Position numbers and translations under genes: made by a program. Positions 51,520 to 60,079 of a stretch of DNA of 64,000 bases are shown here, one piece after another. This DNA is from Ruminococcus sp. Phil11. Its GTDB lineage: Bacteria > Bacillota > Clostridia > Oscillospirales > Ruminococcaceae. The stretch is taken from NCBI GenBank assembly GCA_001940925.1, contig MSGZ01000035.1, positions 62,001 to 126,000 of the forward strand, written 5' to 3'. Below the pieces are notes generated by a model. That model did not search any database, was not told the origin of the DNA, and saw only the letters and a program-made list of their open reading frames with translations. Each line of letters opens with the position of its first letter. Within the stretch, counting starts at the first letter, position 1.

Positions 51520-54327
51520 TTACAGTGCTCTGATCTGCTTTGCGATATATTTCAGGATCACGGTCCCGTCGTTGGAATCGGTCTTGCCGTTGCCGTCAAC
51601 GTCACCGTTTGCAATGCCCTGATCGGTCAGCTTTGCCTCCTGATCCTCAACGGCAAACCGCATCAGCAGCACAACGTCCGAAACATCGACCGTGCCGCTG
51701 CAGTCCACATCGCCGCGGAGCGTAACGCCCGCAGCAGCTGCTGTCTTTTTGGATGCAAGCGGCTGATAGCCTGCAGGCTTCGCCGGCTTTGCGATCGGCA
51801 CATCTGCCATGACAGGCGGTGCGATCTCATCGGTCAGATCAAGAATGTCATAGTATGCCGGGACCGGCTCCATGTTTGCTTTGAACAGGGAGTTCTGATA
51901 CGGGCGGAGCGTCCAGCGCCACTTGGAGCCGAGCGGCTCGAACATCGTCACGCTGGAAATGTTGTCCGCGTAGTTCATTGCAATGCGGAAGATATCCGAC
52001 CACATCGCGCGCTGCACATCCGGGTCACTGTGCGAATTTTTGATCTCCAGCTCGGTGATCTGGACATCCAGACCGAGTGCCGCAAACTTCTTGAGCGCGG
52101 ATTCATAGAGCAGCGGATCGGGATAATCCGTATCGAGATGCGACTGCATACCGATGCCGTCGATATAATCGCCCTCTGCCATGATCGCCTTTGCAAGATC
52201 GCAGATATCCTCGCACTTTGCGGGCATATACTCATTGAAGTCGCTCAGATAGAGCTTGCAGTCCACAGGGGCATACTTTCTTGCCCACTTGAACGCATTG
52301 ATGATGAACGAATTATTGTCGTTGCCGTAGACATCCGCCCAGCCGGATTTGTCGGAGAACAGCGCATTTTCGCCGCCGATGCGCAGGCCGCCGCCTTCCA
52401 TCTTAAAGACCTCATTGCAGACGTCATACGCATAGAGCTTCAGCTCCGGATAATTGGTTTTCAGCTGATCGAAGGTCTGCCGGATCATGCTTTCAATGCG
52501 CGCATCCGATTCTTCGGGTGTACCCGCAAACATCTTTGCCGGGGTCTGGCTGTACCAGATAAAGTTGTGACCGCGCAGACCGATGCCGTTCTCCTCTGCA
52601 AATCTGAGGATCGTGTCTGCATTGGAAAGATCGACCGTCACATCGTCTTTTCCGACCGACTTGAGGATCGCCTCAGGCTTCAGTTCATTTTCGCAGGTAA
52701 TCGAGTTGAAGTGCTTGAGATAGAACGCACGGGTCTCCTCATCCTGCAGCTCGATCGCGCCCACAGTTGCGCCGATGCGGAAATACGGTCCGAAGATATC
52801 CTTGAAGCCTTCGCCGCCGCTCATGAACGAATAATCCTTGTTCTGGTGTGCGCGGTAGGGCACGCTGCCGTCGCGTTCCGGATACTGCACGAGTTTCGGC
52901 TCAACAGCCGGCTTCGGTGCAGGATTTGCAGCAGACAGGTCGATGTTTACCGCAGCATCCTTTTCCGCGAGCGCCACACTGTCAAGATAGTAATCGCAGC
53001 AGGTGTCCTCTGTCTCAACGAAAATGCGGACATCCTTCGCCGTTGAAGATTCCGGGAACGTGAACAGACCGCCGACCGTATTCCATTCACCTTTGCGGCA
53101 TTTCTTCTCAGCGATCGGGATGAACTGCTGCTCACCGGCACCGTCAGTATATTCGAGAACCAGACGGAATGTTTCAATGGACTCGCTGTTCTGCATGACA
53201 GCAGCCTGAATCTGATAGTCCTCACCGTTTTTCATTGCAAACGGTGCCAGCGCCAGCGATGCGCCGACCCATGTGGCAATACGGTTGGAGACCAGCAGAG
53301 ACTTTTTTCCGTCTGCATAATATCTGTCATCAGGCTCCAGCTTACTCTGGTCTATCAATTCATTCTCGCTCAGTGCATCCAGATCATCCTTGAACCTGCG
53401 CGGTGTCCAGGAATCCGTGTCTTCCTCAAAGCTGTATGTCCGGAACACGCCGTTCTCATCCGCGGCGGTCTTTTCTTCCGTGACGGCTGTTGTCACAGTC
53501 GGCGTTGTCTCCCCGGTACCGGCTGCCGTTGTTACCGCTTCTGTATCCGGTGCAGTCGTTGCCGGAGCAGGTTCTTCCGTCACCTGCGGGGACTGGTATG
53601 TATAGCTGAACTCATTTTTCGTGATCGCAACGGAGCCGGCCGTATTGCCCTCGTCGCCGCCGTAAATGTCAACATAAATGCCGCAGGTTTCCGGACAGAC
53701 CTGACCTGTGAACATGCCATGCTCCGACCACTCCCTGAAATGCGCATCCAGATTGACCGTGTTCTCGATATGCGAGGATTCACCGGCCTTGTATCCGCTG
53801 TCGGACCGGACGCTCCAGAACTGATCGTAGAACTCCACGCCCTCAACGCACGGATCATTGTAGCGCCTCCTCAGATACAGCAGATATTCCCTGCCGTCGA
53901 TCTCCGCGGAGCCCTTGTAATCTGGCGTGTCGGGCCGGAAGCTGCCCCAGTCCTCAACGACATAGTATTCCGCCAGCCGGTTCTGCGTCCAGCCGTGCAC
54001 GGCGATATACGTATTGCCTGAAGCAGTGACATCTGCCTCATAAGTCTGTGTGATCCTGCTGTACTGATCCCAGTTGAGCTCTTTGCTGAACTTGCGTGCC
54101 TGCTCCGCACCGTAGCTCTGGACGCCGTCCCACTCCAGTGTGTAGCAGCCGGTGTCACTCGGCTGAAAGTTCTTTGTGCCGATCGGGGAGTCGTTCGTGT
54201 ACACACGGTTGATGAACTCGCCCTGCTGCCCCTGCTGCAGGAACAGCCATGCTGATGCATCCGTCACCGGGACGGACGCTGCTGCGATCATGACTGCACT
54301 CATGATCCCGAACAATCTGTTTTTCAT
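51520..54327 (-). CDS. Multidomain xylanase: GH11 - CBM22-like - GH10 - dockerin
   Basis: A 935-residue secreted enzyme from the ATG at 54327, seven or so bases after AAGAGGTGA. Domains: signal peptide; GH11 (about 30-245) with YIAVHGWTQNRLAEYYVVED carrying the nucleophile Glu and a diverged acid/base region (GGDEGNTAGSVAI instead of EGYQSSGSA); a Thr/Pro linker; a CBM22-like domain (about 295-460, TYSFEEDTDSWTPRRF, VRIFVETEDTCCDYYLDSVA); GH10 (about 480-850) with ENELKPE, HNFIWYSQTP, YDVCNEVF (acid/base Glu) and VQITELEI (nucleophile); and a C-terminal dockerin (GDVDCSGTVDVSDVV, GDVDGNGKTDSNDGT). Both catalytic domains cut xylan, as in the bifunctional XynA of R. flavefaciens. The dockerin predicts cellulosome assembly. 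Confidence 0.93.
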   Translation of the reverse strand: MKNRLFGIMSAVMIAAASVPVTDASAWLFLQQGQQGEFINRVYTNDSPIGTKNFQPSDTGCYTLEWDGVQSYGAEQARKFSKELNWDQYSRITQTYEADVTASGNTYIAVHGWTQNRLAEYYVVEDWGSFRPDTPDYKGSAEIDGREYLLYLRRRYNDPCVEGVEFYDQFWSVRSDSGYKAGESSHIENTVNLDAHFREWSEHGMFTGQVCPETCGIYVDIYGGDEGNTAGSVAITKNEFSYTYQSPQVTEEPAPATTAPDTEAVTTAAGTGETTPTVTTAVTEEKTAADENGVFRTYSFEEDTDSWTPRRFKDDLDALSENELIDQSKLEPDDRYYADGKKSLLVSNRIATWVGASLALAPFAMKNGEDYQIQAAVMQNSESIETFRLVLEYTDGAGEQQFIPIAEKKCRKGEWNTVGGLFTFPESSTAKDVRIFVETEDTCCDYYLDSVALAEKDAAVNIDLSAANPAPKPAVEPKLVQYPERDGSVPYRAHQNKDYSFMSGGEGFKDIFGPYFRIGATVGAIELQDEETRAFYLKHFNSITCENELKPEAILKSVGKDDVTVDLSNADTILRFAEENGIGLRGHNFIWYSQTPAKMFAGTPEESDARIESMIRQTFDQLKTNYPELKLYAYDVCNEVFKMEGGGLRIGGENALFSDKSGWADVYGNDNNSFIINAFKWARKYAPVDCKLYLSDFNEYMPAKCEDICDLAKAIMAEGDYIDGIGMQSHLDTDYPDPLLYESALKKFAALGLDVQITELEIKNSHSDPDVQRAMWSDIFRIAMNYADNISSVTMFEPLGSKWRWTLRPYQNSLFKANMEPVPAYYDILDLTDEIAPPVMADVPIAKPAKPAGYQPLASKKTAAAAGVTLRGDVDCSGTVDVSDVVLLMRFAVEDQEAKLTDQGIANGDVDGNGKTDSNDGTVILKYIAKQIRAL

Positions 54328-54561
54328 ACTCTTCACCTCTTGCATCATCGTTTGACTTTGCCGCTATCCCCTTCGCGGCGGCTTCCGAAGCAGACGCGAA
54401 CACCCCGCATTCGTGCCCCTCTATTATTCCTGACCGGAAATACGGAATTTGGTTACACATTTCGTAAAAAAAATTTTTTCCGCATCCGGAAAAGGATCCT
54501 GACCGCCCTGCTGCACAGGTTTCTCTGCCGTATTCAGGCACATCAAACCTTTATTGATTTT

Positions 54562-54590
54562 ATCATATCACAATTCCGCTGCGATTGCAA
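54562..54590 (-). promoter_or_regulatory. Promoter of the xylanase gene
   Basis: On the minus strand: TTGCAA, 17 bases, TATGAT. The leader to the ATG would be about 230 bases. Confidence 0.5.
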
Positions 54591-54615
54591 GAGCTTTTTT
54601 CATCCGGTGCAGATA

Positions 54616-54645
54616 TTGACAAAACACTGCGAAACATGGTACACT
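54616..54645 (+). promoter_or_regulatory. Promoter of the channel gene
   Basis: Perfect TTGACA (54616-54621), 18 bases, TACACT (54640-54645); a TATAAT follows immediately but is too far from the -35. Confidence 0.55.
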
Positions 54646-54691
54646 ATAATATATTTACTGCAAAAAAATCCACTACGGCAGGAGGCAAACT

Positions 54692-56986
54692 ATGATCCGC
54701 AGATTTCAGGAATGGTACAGTATCCAGCGTGCGAAGCATCCCACACGGATGCTCGTGTTCGGCATTGCCGTTTTCAACCTCGTCTTTTTCCTGATCGCAG
54801 CCGTCGTCATCAAATCGCTCGCGCTGCGCGGGACGGAGTCCATGGGCTTTTTCGAGGCGCTCTACTACACGCTGACCATGATCCTCGATGCAGGCTGCAT
54901 CTCTTATGTGATCGAGGACATCGGCACCTCGGGCGTCACGGTCGCGCTGGTCTGCATCGCAGTCGTCATCATCGGCATGATCACCTTCACCGGCGCGATC
55001 ATCGGTACGATGACCAATGCATTTTCCGAGTCGATCGAGCGGACGCAGACCGGCTCGGACAAGCTGTATATCTCCGGGCATCTCGTGATCCTGAACTGGA
55101 ACTCCCGCGCTTCGGAGATCATCAACGACCTGCTTTACTGCGGCGAAAAAAAGCGCGTAATCGTCCTGACGGACAGCCGCAAGGAGGAGATCGAAAAAGA
55201 GATCCGCGACCGCATCTCCGAGACGATCGCCCGCGAAAACGCGCTCCTGCGGCAGCGGCTCTCCGGTTACGGCACTTTGAAGCGGCATCTGCTTTACCGG
55301 AAAAACAGAATGCGCCGTCAGCTTTATTTCCTTGTGCGCGAGGGCGATGTGTTCTCGACCAAGCAGCTCCGCGATATCAGCATTGAACGGGCGAACGCCG
55401 TGATGATCCTCGGCGCGGACATCAACAATTCGGTCTGCCGCTTCCAGCAGAAGGCGCGCGCGGAGGAGCAGTCCCGCGGCAATGCGCAGACCGTCAAAAC
55501 GCTGATGCAGGTCTCGGAGCTCACCGGCGCGGATGACTCGGCCGACGGTCAGAAGATCATTGTGGAGATCTCCGACGACTGGACAGCCGAGCTCGTCCGC
55601 CGCATCGTCAGGAACAAAAAGCGGCAGCAGGACAACGACAAAAACAATATCGTTTCCGTCCGCGTGAATCAGATCCTCGGGCAGCTGCTCTCGCAGTTTT
55701 CGCTGATGCCGGAGCTGAATCTCGCCTATCAGGATCTGTTCTCGAACAAGGGCGCGACCTTTCAGGCGGTCGAATGGTCAGAGGAGAACCGGCTCAGCTT
55801 TCTCAGGCAGGCAGAAGCGCAGCTCCGCGATACAGAACCCGCCGCATCCGCGGAGCAGCAGCAGCTCCGCACCGAGCTGCTTGCGGAGCAGCTTTACATC
55901 GACACCTATCTGGAAGCGCACCGCCGCGCGATCCCGCTGGGTTCCATGGCGCATACCGTCACGGACGGGCAGACCGGTCAGACCAAAACGCAGCATTACT
56001 TCTACTTCTCCGCGGGCTCCGAGGCGGATATCTTTACTGCGGAATCCGTCAGCTGCAGGCCGGTCAGCCTGAAGATCAACCGCAATTACTGGATCGACAA
56101 AAAGCGCGTCATTATTCTGGGGCACAATACCGGCACCGAGGAGATCATGCGGGGGTTTGCGGCCTTCTGCGGCGAGTGGGATCCGGACGGCTCGCGCAAA
56201 ATCCTTGAGATCGTGGTCATCGACGACAAGGAGCATCTCGAGCAGGCCGGCAATTATCAGCAGTATCCGTTCGTGATCGGCACGCGCGCCGCGACGATCT
56301 ACGACAGGGACATCATCTGCCAGACGATCGACTGGTTCATGGACTTTGCCGAGGACGAGGAGCGCGGCGACGTCAGCATCCTGATCCTCTCCGACGACAG
56401 CGTCCCGAATGAGGATATGGACGCGAATGTGCTTGCCAATCTGGTCTATGTGCAGGATATCATCGCGGAGAAAAAGCAGGCCGACCCCGATTTCGATACC
56501 GAGAGCATTGATGTGATCGTCGAGCTGATCAACCCGAAGCATCACGATATCGTCAGCAGCTACAGTGCCGTGAAGGATTCTGCCGCTGCGGACGACCCCG
56601 CAAAGAAATACTGCGTACAGAACGGCAGCAATGTCGTCATCAGCAACCGCTACATCAGCAAAATGGTCACGCAGATCGGCGAGAAAAAAGCGATCTACGA
56701 TTTCTACACCGACATTCTGACCTACGACGAGCCGGACGCGGCGATCTTCCGGAGCAAGGAGGTCTATGCGAAAAAGGCTTCCGCTTTCTTTGCGGAGCTG
56801 CCGCCCGAATGCACCGAAGCAGAGCTGATCCGTGCCGTCCGGGAGGCCACAAAGGACTGGCACCCGACCGTCGTGCTCGGATATGTCAAGCCCGGCGGCT
56901 TCGTCCGGCTGTTCTGCGGCGATCAGGAAGCGCAGACCGTGAAGCTCGGACCGAACGACAAGCTGATCGTATTCACCGATCACTGA
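54692..56986 (+). CDS. CASTOR/POLLUX-type ion channel with RCK-like domains
   Basis: A 764-residue membrane protein after GGAGG. Hydrophobic segments near 20-42 and 82-104 flank a pore-like loop (ALYYTLTMILDAGCIS). The first nucleotide-binding-like (RCK) fold follows at about 128-330 (KLYISGHLVILNWNSRASEI, KRVIVLTDS, AVMILGADINNS), and a second at about 470-700 (KRVIILGHNTGTEEIM, ILEIVVIDD, DVSILILSDDSVPNEDMDAN). This is the order of CASTOR/POLLUX/SYM8 channels, which in plants conduct cations or calcium at the nuclear envelope; the bacterial members are little studied. The DAGC loop replaces the GYG filter of potassium channels. Stand-alone gene. Confidence 0.85.
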   Translation: MIRRFQEWYSIQRAKHPTRMLVFGIAVFNLVFFLIAAVVIKSLALRGTESMGFFEALYYTLTMILDAGCISYVIEDIGTSGVTVALVCIAVVIIGMITFTGAIIGTMTNAFSESIERTQTGSDKLYISGHLVILNWNSRASEIINDLLYCGEKKRVIVLTDSRKEEIEKEIRDRISETIARENALLRQRLSGYGTLKRHLLYRKNRMRRQLYFLVREGDVFSTKQLRDISIERANAVMILGADINNSVCRFQQKARAEEQSRGNAQTVKTLMQVSELTGADDSADGQKIIVEISDDWTAELVRRIVRNKKRQQDNDKNNIVSVRVNQILGQLLSQFSLMPELNLAYQDLFSNKGATFQAVEWSEENRLSFLRQAEAQLRDTEPAASAEQQQLRTELLAEQLYIDTYLEAHRRAIPLGSMAHTVTDGQTGQTKTQHYFYFSAGSEADIFTAESVSCRPVSLKINRNYWIDKKRVIILGHNTGTEEIMRGFAAFCGEWDPDGSRKILEIVVIDDKEHLEQAGNYQQYPFVIGTRAATIYDRDIICQTIDWFMDFAEDEERGDVSILILSDDSVPNEDMDANVLANLVYVQDIIAEKKQADPDFDTESIDVIVELINPKHHDIVSSYSAVKDSAAADDPAKKYCVQNGSNVVISNRYISKMVTQIGEKKAIYDFYTDILTYDEPDAAIFRSKEVYAKKASAFFAELPPECTEAELIRAVREATKDWHPTVVLGYVKPGGFVRLFCGDQEAQTVKLGPNDKLIVFTDH

Positions 56987-57272
56987 TTATCCCGAATCAA
57001 CGAAAAATGCCTCCGGTGCGCATCCGGAGGCATTGCTTTTGGCAGAATGATTCAGCATACAGCATGTGGGGTACTGATGCCGAAGCGGACAGCCGGTTTT
57101 GTGGGAACCGCTGCCGATATGCCGGCAGCATCCAGCTTGTGGGAGCCGCTGCTGCCGTTCCGGTGACCGTTTTTGTGGGGAGCGTCACCGTGCGCCGGGA
57201 TATGTCGTTTTGTTCCGGTATCATCCTCCTTTGTTCTTTGCGGGCGGTCATACCGGCCGCCTGCCCGTGCTT
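56987..57272. other. Intergenic region with terminator and imperfect repeats
   Basis: After the terminator (57006-57034) there are three related stretches: TTTTGTGGGAACCGCTGCCG (about 57097), TTGTGGGAGCCGCTGCTGCC (about 57136) and TTTTTGTGGGGAGCGTCACC (about 57170). An AAAGGAGG on the minus strand near 57230 has no sensibly spaced start codon behind it. No gene supported. Confidence 0.4.
57006..57034. terminator. Bidirectional terminator after the channel gene
   Basis: AATGCCTCCGG / CCGGAGGCATT with a 7-base loop; TTTTT follows on the minus strand. Confidence 0.7.
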
Positions 57273-57602
57273 TCACGAAGTATGTTTTTGATCGTACCAC
57301 GGTTCCGGTTTGCGGACAGCGTATTTTTTCAGATACCGCCGCAAATACAATGTGACCGCTGCGCCCAGCATGAATGACAGCACCGCAATCGCCACATAGC
57401 CGCCGGCACTTTCGTCAAGAAGCGACGTTCCGGCCATTGTGGCTCTTGAAAGCCGGTGCGGTCTGCCGATCAGCACCGTCAGCACGAGCAGCAGACCGGC
57501 ATTGAGCACGGTCAGCAGCATGATCTGCCTTCTGATGCTTTTTCTGTACAGAAGCTCCGCACGGCGGTGTATCTCACTGACAAACGCCTTTGCCGAACGC
57601 AT
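57273..57602 (-). CDS. Small two-helix membrane protein, paralogue of the sigma-linked protein at 59009-59356
   Basis: A 109-residue protein from the ATG complementary to 57600-57602, behind AAAGGAGG. A basic, helical cytoplasmic N-terminus (SEIHRRAELLYRKSIRRQIM) precedes two transmembrane helices (LLTVLNAGLLLVLTVLIG and GYVAIAVLSFMLGAAVTLYL) and a short Lys-rich tail. This is the same plan as the protein encoded right behind the ECF sigma factor (HQRAAEIARQSSRRRLYLI, two helices, LLCIKLRQ tail), so it may be a second, unlinked anti-sigma-like or accessory protein. A terminator lies between it and prsW upstream, so it is transcribed separately. Confidence 0.7.
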   Translation of the reverse strand: MRSAKAFVSEIHRRAELLYRKSIRRQIMLLTVLNAGLLLVLTVLIGRPHRLSRATMAGTSLLDESAGGYVAIAVLSFMLGAAVTLYLRRYLKKYAVRKPEPWYDQKHTS

Positions 57603-57715
57603 CAAAGCCCTCCTTTCCGATGTATTCCCCAATGTAAACCGAAGCTTTTTGTTCGCTTCATAAATATAGATACCTGAAACCGGAAAACTCCTAAAAAATT
57701 TTGAAAAAAAATTTC

Positions 57716-57735
57716 CGGGAACCCGAAGGCTCCCG
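57716..57735 (-). terminator. Terminator after the PrsW-like gene
   Basis: CGGGAGCC / GGGTTCCCG hairpin on the minus strand, followed by AAATTTTTTTTC. Confidence 0.75.
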
Positions 57736-57739
57736 AGAA

Positions 57740-58381
57740 TCATGCTTTTTTCAGATATTTGTGTATCTGCGGATTCAGTATCATCAGAGAACCTGCCGTC
57801 ACGATCGGGATCAGACAGCCGATGACAGCCGGCGCACCGGTCTGCGTCACCAGCAGATTGTAGATCGCATGGTAGGTCATTGCGACGCACAGCATACCGG
57901 CGGTTCCCGCGAAGCGCAGATAGATCCTGTCCCACAGCATCAGCAGACCGCCCGCAACGATCATGCCGCAGGCCAGATGCATCGTGCCGGTGCCGAGGCC
58001 GCGGATCATCAGGTGCAGCGTATCGGCGGCACCGTTCGTCAGCAGATAGCAGACGTTCTCAAAGGTCGCAAATCCGATCGCCAGAGCAACGACATCCTCC
58101 GCAGCCTGCTCCTTTTTCGGCTCAAACACCATGAGATAAAACAGGATCGGAAACAGCTTCATGCTCTCCTCAATGATCGGCGTGATCTCAACGGATGCCG
58201 TGACCAGCGTCGTCTGCAGGACGGCCGCGGCAAATGTGCTGATATATGACGACAGCAGACAGACCGTCATCCCGATCAGCAGGAACAGCATCGGAGCCCG
58301 CTTTCTGCCGCGCAGATACATTATGGAGACCAGCAGCGGTGCCGCCAGACAGATATAGATATTCTCGATATAATAGGTCAT
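57740..58381 (-). CDS. PrsW-family intramembrane glutamic protease
   Basis: A 213-residue multi-pass membrane protein. It carries the family motifs: EITPIIEESMKLFPIL (paired Glu and Lys), GFATFENVCYLL (Phe-x-x-x-Glu), LGTGTMHLACGMIVAGG (His) and AMTYHAIYNLLV (His). PrsW in B. subtilis makes the first cut in the anti-sigma factor RsiW. Here it is the last gene of an operon headed by an ECF sigma factor, and its ATG overlaps the preceding stop by four bases. The natural inference is that it cleaves one of the small membrane proteins of this locus to free the sigma factor. Confidence 0.9.
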   Translation of the reverse strand: MTYYIENIYICLAAPLLVSIMYLRGRKRAPMLFLLIGMTVCLLSSYISTFAAAVLQTTLVTASVEITPIIEESMKLFPILFYLMVFEPKKEQAAEDVVALAIGFATFENVCYLLTNGAADTLHLMIRGLGTGTMHLACGMIVAGGLLMLWDRIYLRFAGTAGMLCVAMTYHAIYNLLVTQTGAPAVIGCLIPIVTAGSLMILNPQIHKYLKKA

Positions 58382-59025
58382 GCCGCATTCACCGCCTTTG
58401 CAGGCTGCTCCAATACGGAAACAGCCGGAAGAAACAGCGGGAAGCAGAGCGTCTGCTGGATATCAAACCAGAAATACGGGTTTTTCATCGTATCCGACCA
58501 GTAAAAGCAGGTGACCGTCCACATGAGGTATTCCGCAGAGCAGAACAGCAGAACCGCGCGGTAAAGCCAGATATGCCGCCCGTGCGGCTTCTGCTTCTTA
58601 TGGTAGATCAGTCCGCGTACAGCCTGATACATCAGCAGGCTCATCACGACAGTCGAAAGAATATTGCTCATCCATGAGCTGTAATGCATATACAGCACAC
58701 ACATGCCCGACGCAAAGACGATCGTCAGCTTCGGGATCCATGACCGGATACTGCGTTCGGCCGGATCGGCCAGCAGATGCAGCACCATGGCCAAGAACAG
58801 ATACGAGGTATACCAGCTCAGCTCGGAAATATAGCGGAACTGCGGCGTATAGCCGTAAAACAGCAGGTACAGCAGCCAGTACAGCAGGCCGAGCAAGAAG
58901 CTGCTGTAAAACAGCGTCATCAGCACCCAGAGCCGCGAATGCCGCTTTGCAAAGAAAAAGAACGATATGCCGCAGCAAATGCTGACGACCGCGAACTGCG
59001 CCGCATTTTCAACGATCTCGATCAT
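58378..59025 (-). CDS. Multi-pass membrane protein of unknown family
   Basis: A 215-residue protein starting at the ATG complementary to 59023-59025 after AGAAGGA. Six or seven hydrophobic helices rich in aromatics (FAVVSICCGISFFFFA, FLLGLLYWLLYLLFYGY, WYTSYLFLAMVLHLLA, WLYRAVLLFCSAEYLMW). It overlaps the preceding gene by 17 bases and prsW by four, so expression of all four genes is coupled. The pattern loosely recalls 7TM sensor modules, which would suit a stress-sensing role in the sigma pathway, but no motif proves it. Confidence 0.75.
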   Translation of the reverse strand: MIEIVENAAQFAVVSICCGISFFFFAKRHSRLWVLMTLFYSSFLLGLLYWLLYLLFYGYTPQFRYISELSWYTSYLFLAMVLHLLADPAERSIRSWIPKLTIVFASGMCVLYMHYSSWMSNILSTVVMSLLMYQAVRGLIYHKKQKPHGRHIWLYRAVLLFCSAEYLMWTVTCFYWSDTMKNPYFWFDIQQTLCFPLFLPAVSVLEQPAKAVNAA

Positions 59026-59356
59026 GCTGTTCCTTCTGTGCCTCCTGCTTTTCCGTATACTGCCGAAGCTTGATGCAGAGCAGCGTGACGCTGATGCCGA
59101 GCAGAAACGCGATAATACCGACAACGATATAGCTGAGACTGCCGCTTTTGGAAAAGATGCTCGCCTGCATGGCGACCGGCACATGCTCCGCTTCCGGCAT
59201 CGCCTCCGGGATCATCAGCGCGGTGACAACGACCGCGGCAATGCCCGCAGCCGCAGAAACAGCCTGTATCAGATACAGCCTCCGCCGGCTGCTCTGCCGC
59301 GCGATCTCGGCGGCGCGCTGATGCACGCGTTCCAGAAACAATGCTTCATCCTGCAT
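59009..59356 (-). CDS. Small membrane protein, putative anti-sigma factor
   Basis: A 115-residue protein whose start overlaps the sigma gene by 11 bases. Cytoplasmic N-terminus (ERVHQRAAEIARQSSRRR), two transmembrane helices (AVSAAAGIAAVVVTALMI and SYIVVGIIAFLLGISVTLLC) and a charged tail. It lacks the HxxxCxxC zinc motif of classic anti-sigma factors, so the role rests on position: immediately after an ECF sigma gene with a PrsW protease in the same operon. See the similar protein at 57273-57602. Confidence 0.7.
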   Translation of the reverse strand: MQDEALFLERVHQRAAEIARQSSRRRLYLIQAVSAAAGIAAVVVTALMIPEAMPEAEHVPVAMQASIFSKSGSLSYIVVGIIAFLLGISVTLLCIKLRQYTEKQEAQKEQHDRDR

Positions 59357-59888
59357 CGGTGATTCCCTCCTTTTCCAGCTCTGCCCGCAGCAGACGCCTG
59401 CCCTTCATCAGAAGATTGTCGATCTTCTTTCCGTTCACATGCATGACCTTCGCTGCCTGTGCATAACTCAGATTCTCAAAATAAAACAGCCAGACCGCTT
59501 CTCTGACCGCCGGCTCCATGTTCGCAAGGCACTGATGCAGGATCCGGCTGCGCTCCGCCTCCGTGACGATCTCCTCCGCCGTTCTGAATTCCGGAATCTC
59601 GACCTCGTCAAGGCCGGTGTCCTCCAGCCGGTATTTCCGCAGGAACCGGAAGGTCAGGTGCCGCGCAGTCTGATAGAGATAGGCGCGGAAACTGCCTTCC
59701 CCGATCCGCGGCTTTTTTGCCATGATCCGGGCGAATGCCTCCATTGCCATATCCTCGGCATCCTCTGCGTTCCGGATCAGCGAGCAGAGATAGGTGATGA
59801 GCCGTTCGCGGTACCGCAGCACCAGCGTATCCAGTGCATCCGTATCCCCCAGCAGAAACGCCTGATACAATTTGTCATCGCTCTCCAT
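59346..59888 (-). CDS. ECF-type RNA polymerase sigma factor
   Basis: A 180-residue sigma-70 family protein. Region 2 is recognisable in FLLGDTDALDTLVLRYRERL and NAEDAEDMAMEAFARIMAKK, and region 4 in MEPAVREAVWLFYFENLSYA, then QAAKVMHVNGKKIDNLLMKG. It heads a four-gene operon with a putative anti-sigma protein, a multi-pass protein and PrsW, the layout of a membrane-controlled stress sigma. The upstream promoter looks like a sigma-A promoter rather than an obvious ECF promoter, so autoregulation is not evident. Ribosome site GGGGCGAGG is close to the ATG. Confidence 0.92.
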   Translation of the reverse strand: MESDDKLYQAFLLGDTDALDTLVLRYRERLITYLCSLIRNAEDAEDMAMEAFARIMAKKPRIGEGSFRAYLYQTARHLTFRFLRKYRLEDTGLDEVEIPEFRTAEEIVTEAERSRILHQCLANMEPAVREAVWLFYFENLSYAQAAKVMHVNGKKIDNLLMKGRRLLRAELEKEGITDAG

Positions 59889-59933
59889 AAGCCTCGCCCC
59901 CTGACTGCGCTCATCCGTTTTCTATACATATTT

Positions 59934-59962
59934 ATTATACAATACCGGGGCAAAAAAGTCAA
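59934..59962 (-). promoter_or_regulatory. Promoter of the ECF sigma operon
   Basis: On the minus strand: TTGACT, 17 bases, TATAAT. Confidence 0.7.
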
Positions 59963-60016
59963 CAATCCGGCGCGTTTTCCTGTCCGCGTTCCGGATTGTC
60001 GATTGTTGTCGATTGT
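59962..60016. repeat. Inverted and direct repeats between the sigma and cas3 promoters
   Basis: CAATCCGG and CCGGATTG form an inverted repeat around a 20-base spacer, and GTCGATTGTT is repeated twice in direct tandem at its right end. This could be a binding site for a regulator of either operon. Confidence 0.5.
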
Positions 60017-60039
60017 TCATGAATTTTATTCAGTTGTGC

Positions 60040-60068
60040 TTGCAATTTCGTTTGTTATGTGATATAAT
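60040..60068 (+). promoter_or_regulatory. Promoter of the type I-E cas operon
   Basis: TTGCAA (60040-60045), 17 bases, TATAAT (60063-60068). Confidence 0.65.
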
Positions 60069-60079
60069 ACAATTATTAT

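Larger units (their letters stand above)
54328..54691. promoter_or_regulatory. Divergent intergenic region between xylanase and channel genes
   Basis: Holds a minus-strand promoter (54562-54590), a plus-strand promoter (54616-54645), and a long xylanase leader of about 230 bases with a T-rich run near 54467-54480. No ORF or known RNA element found in it. Confidence 0.45.

Noticed and set aside
56997..57251. 84-codon minus-strand ORF near an AAAGGAGG
   Set aside because: The ATG abuts the ribosome site with no spacing and the frame runs through the terminator hairpin.
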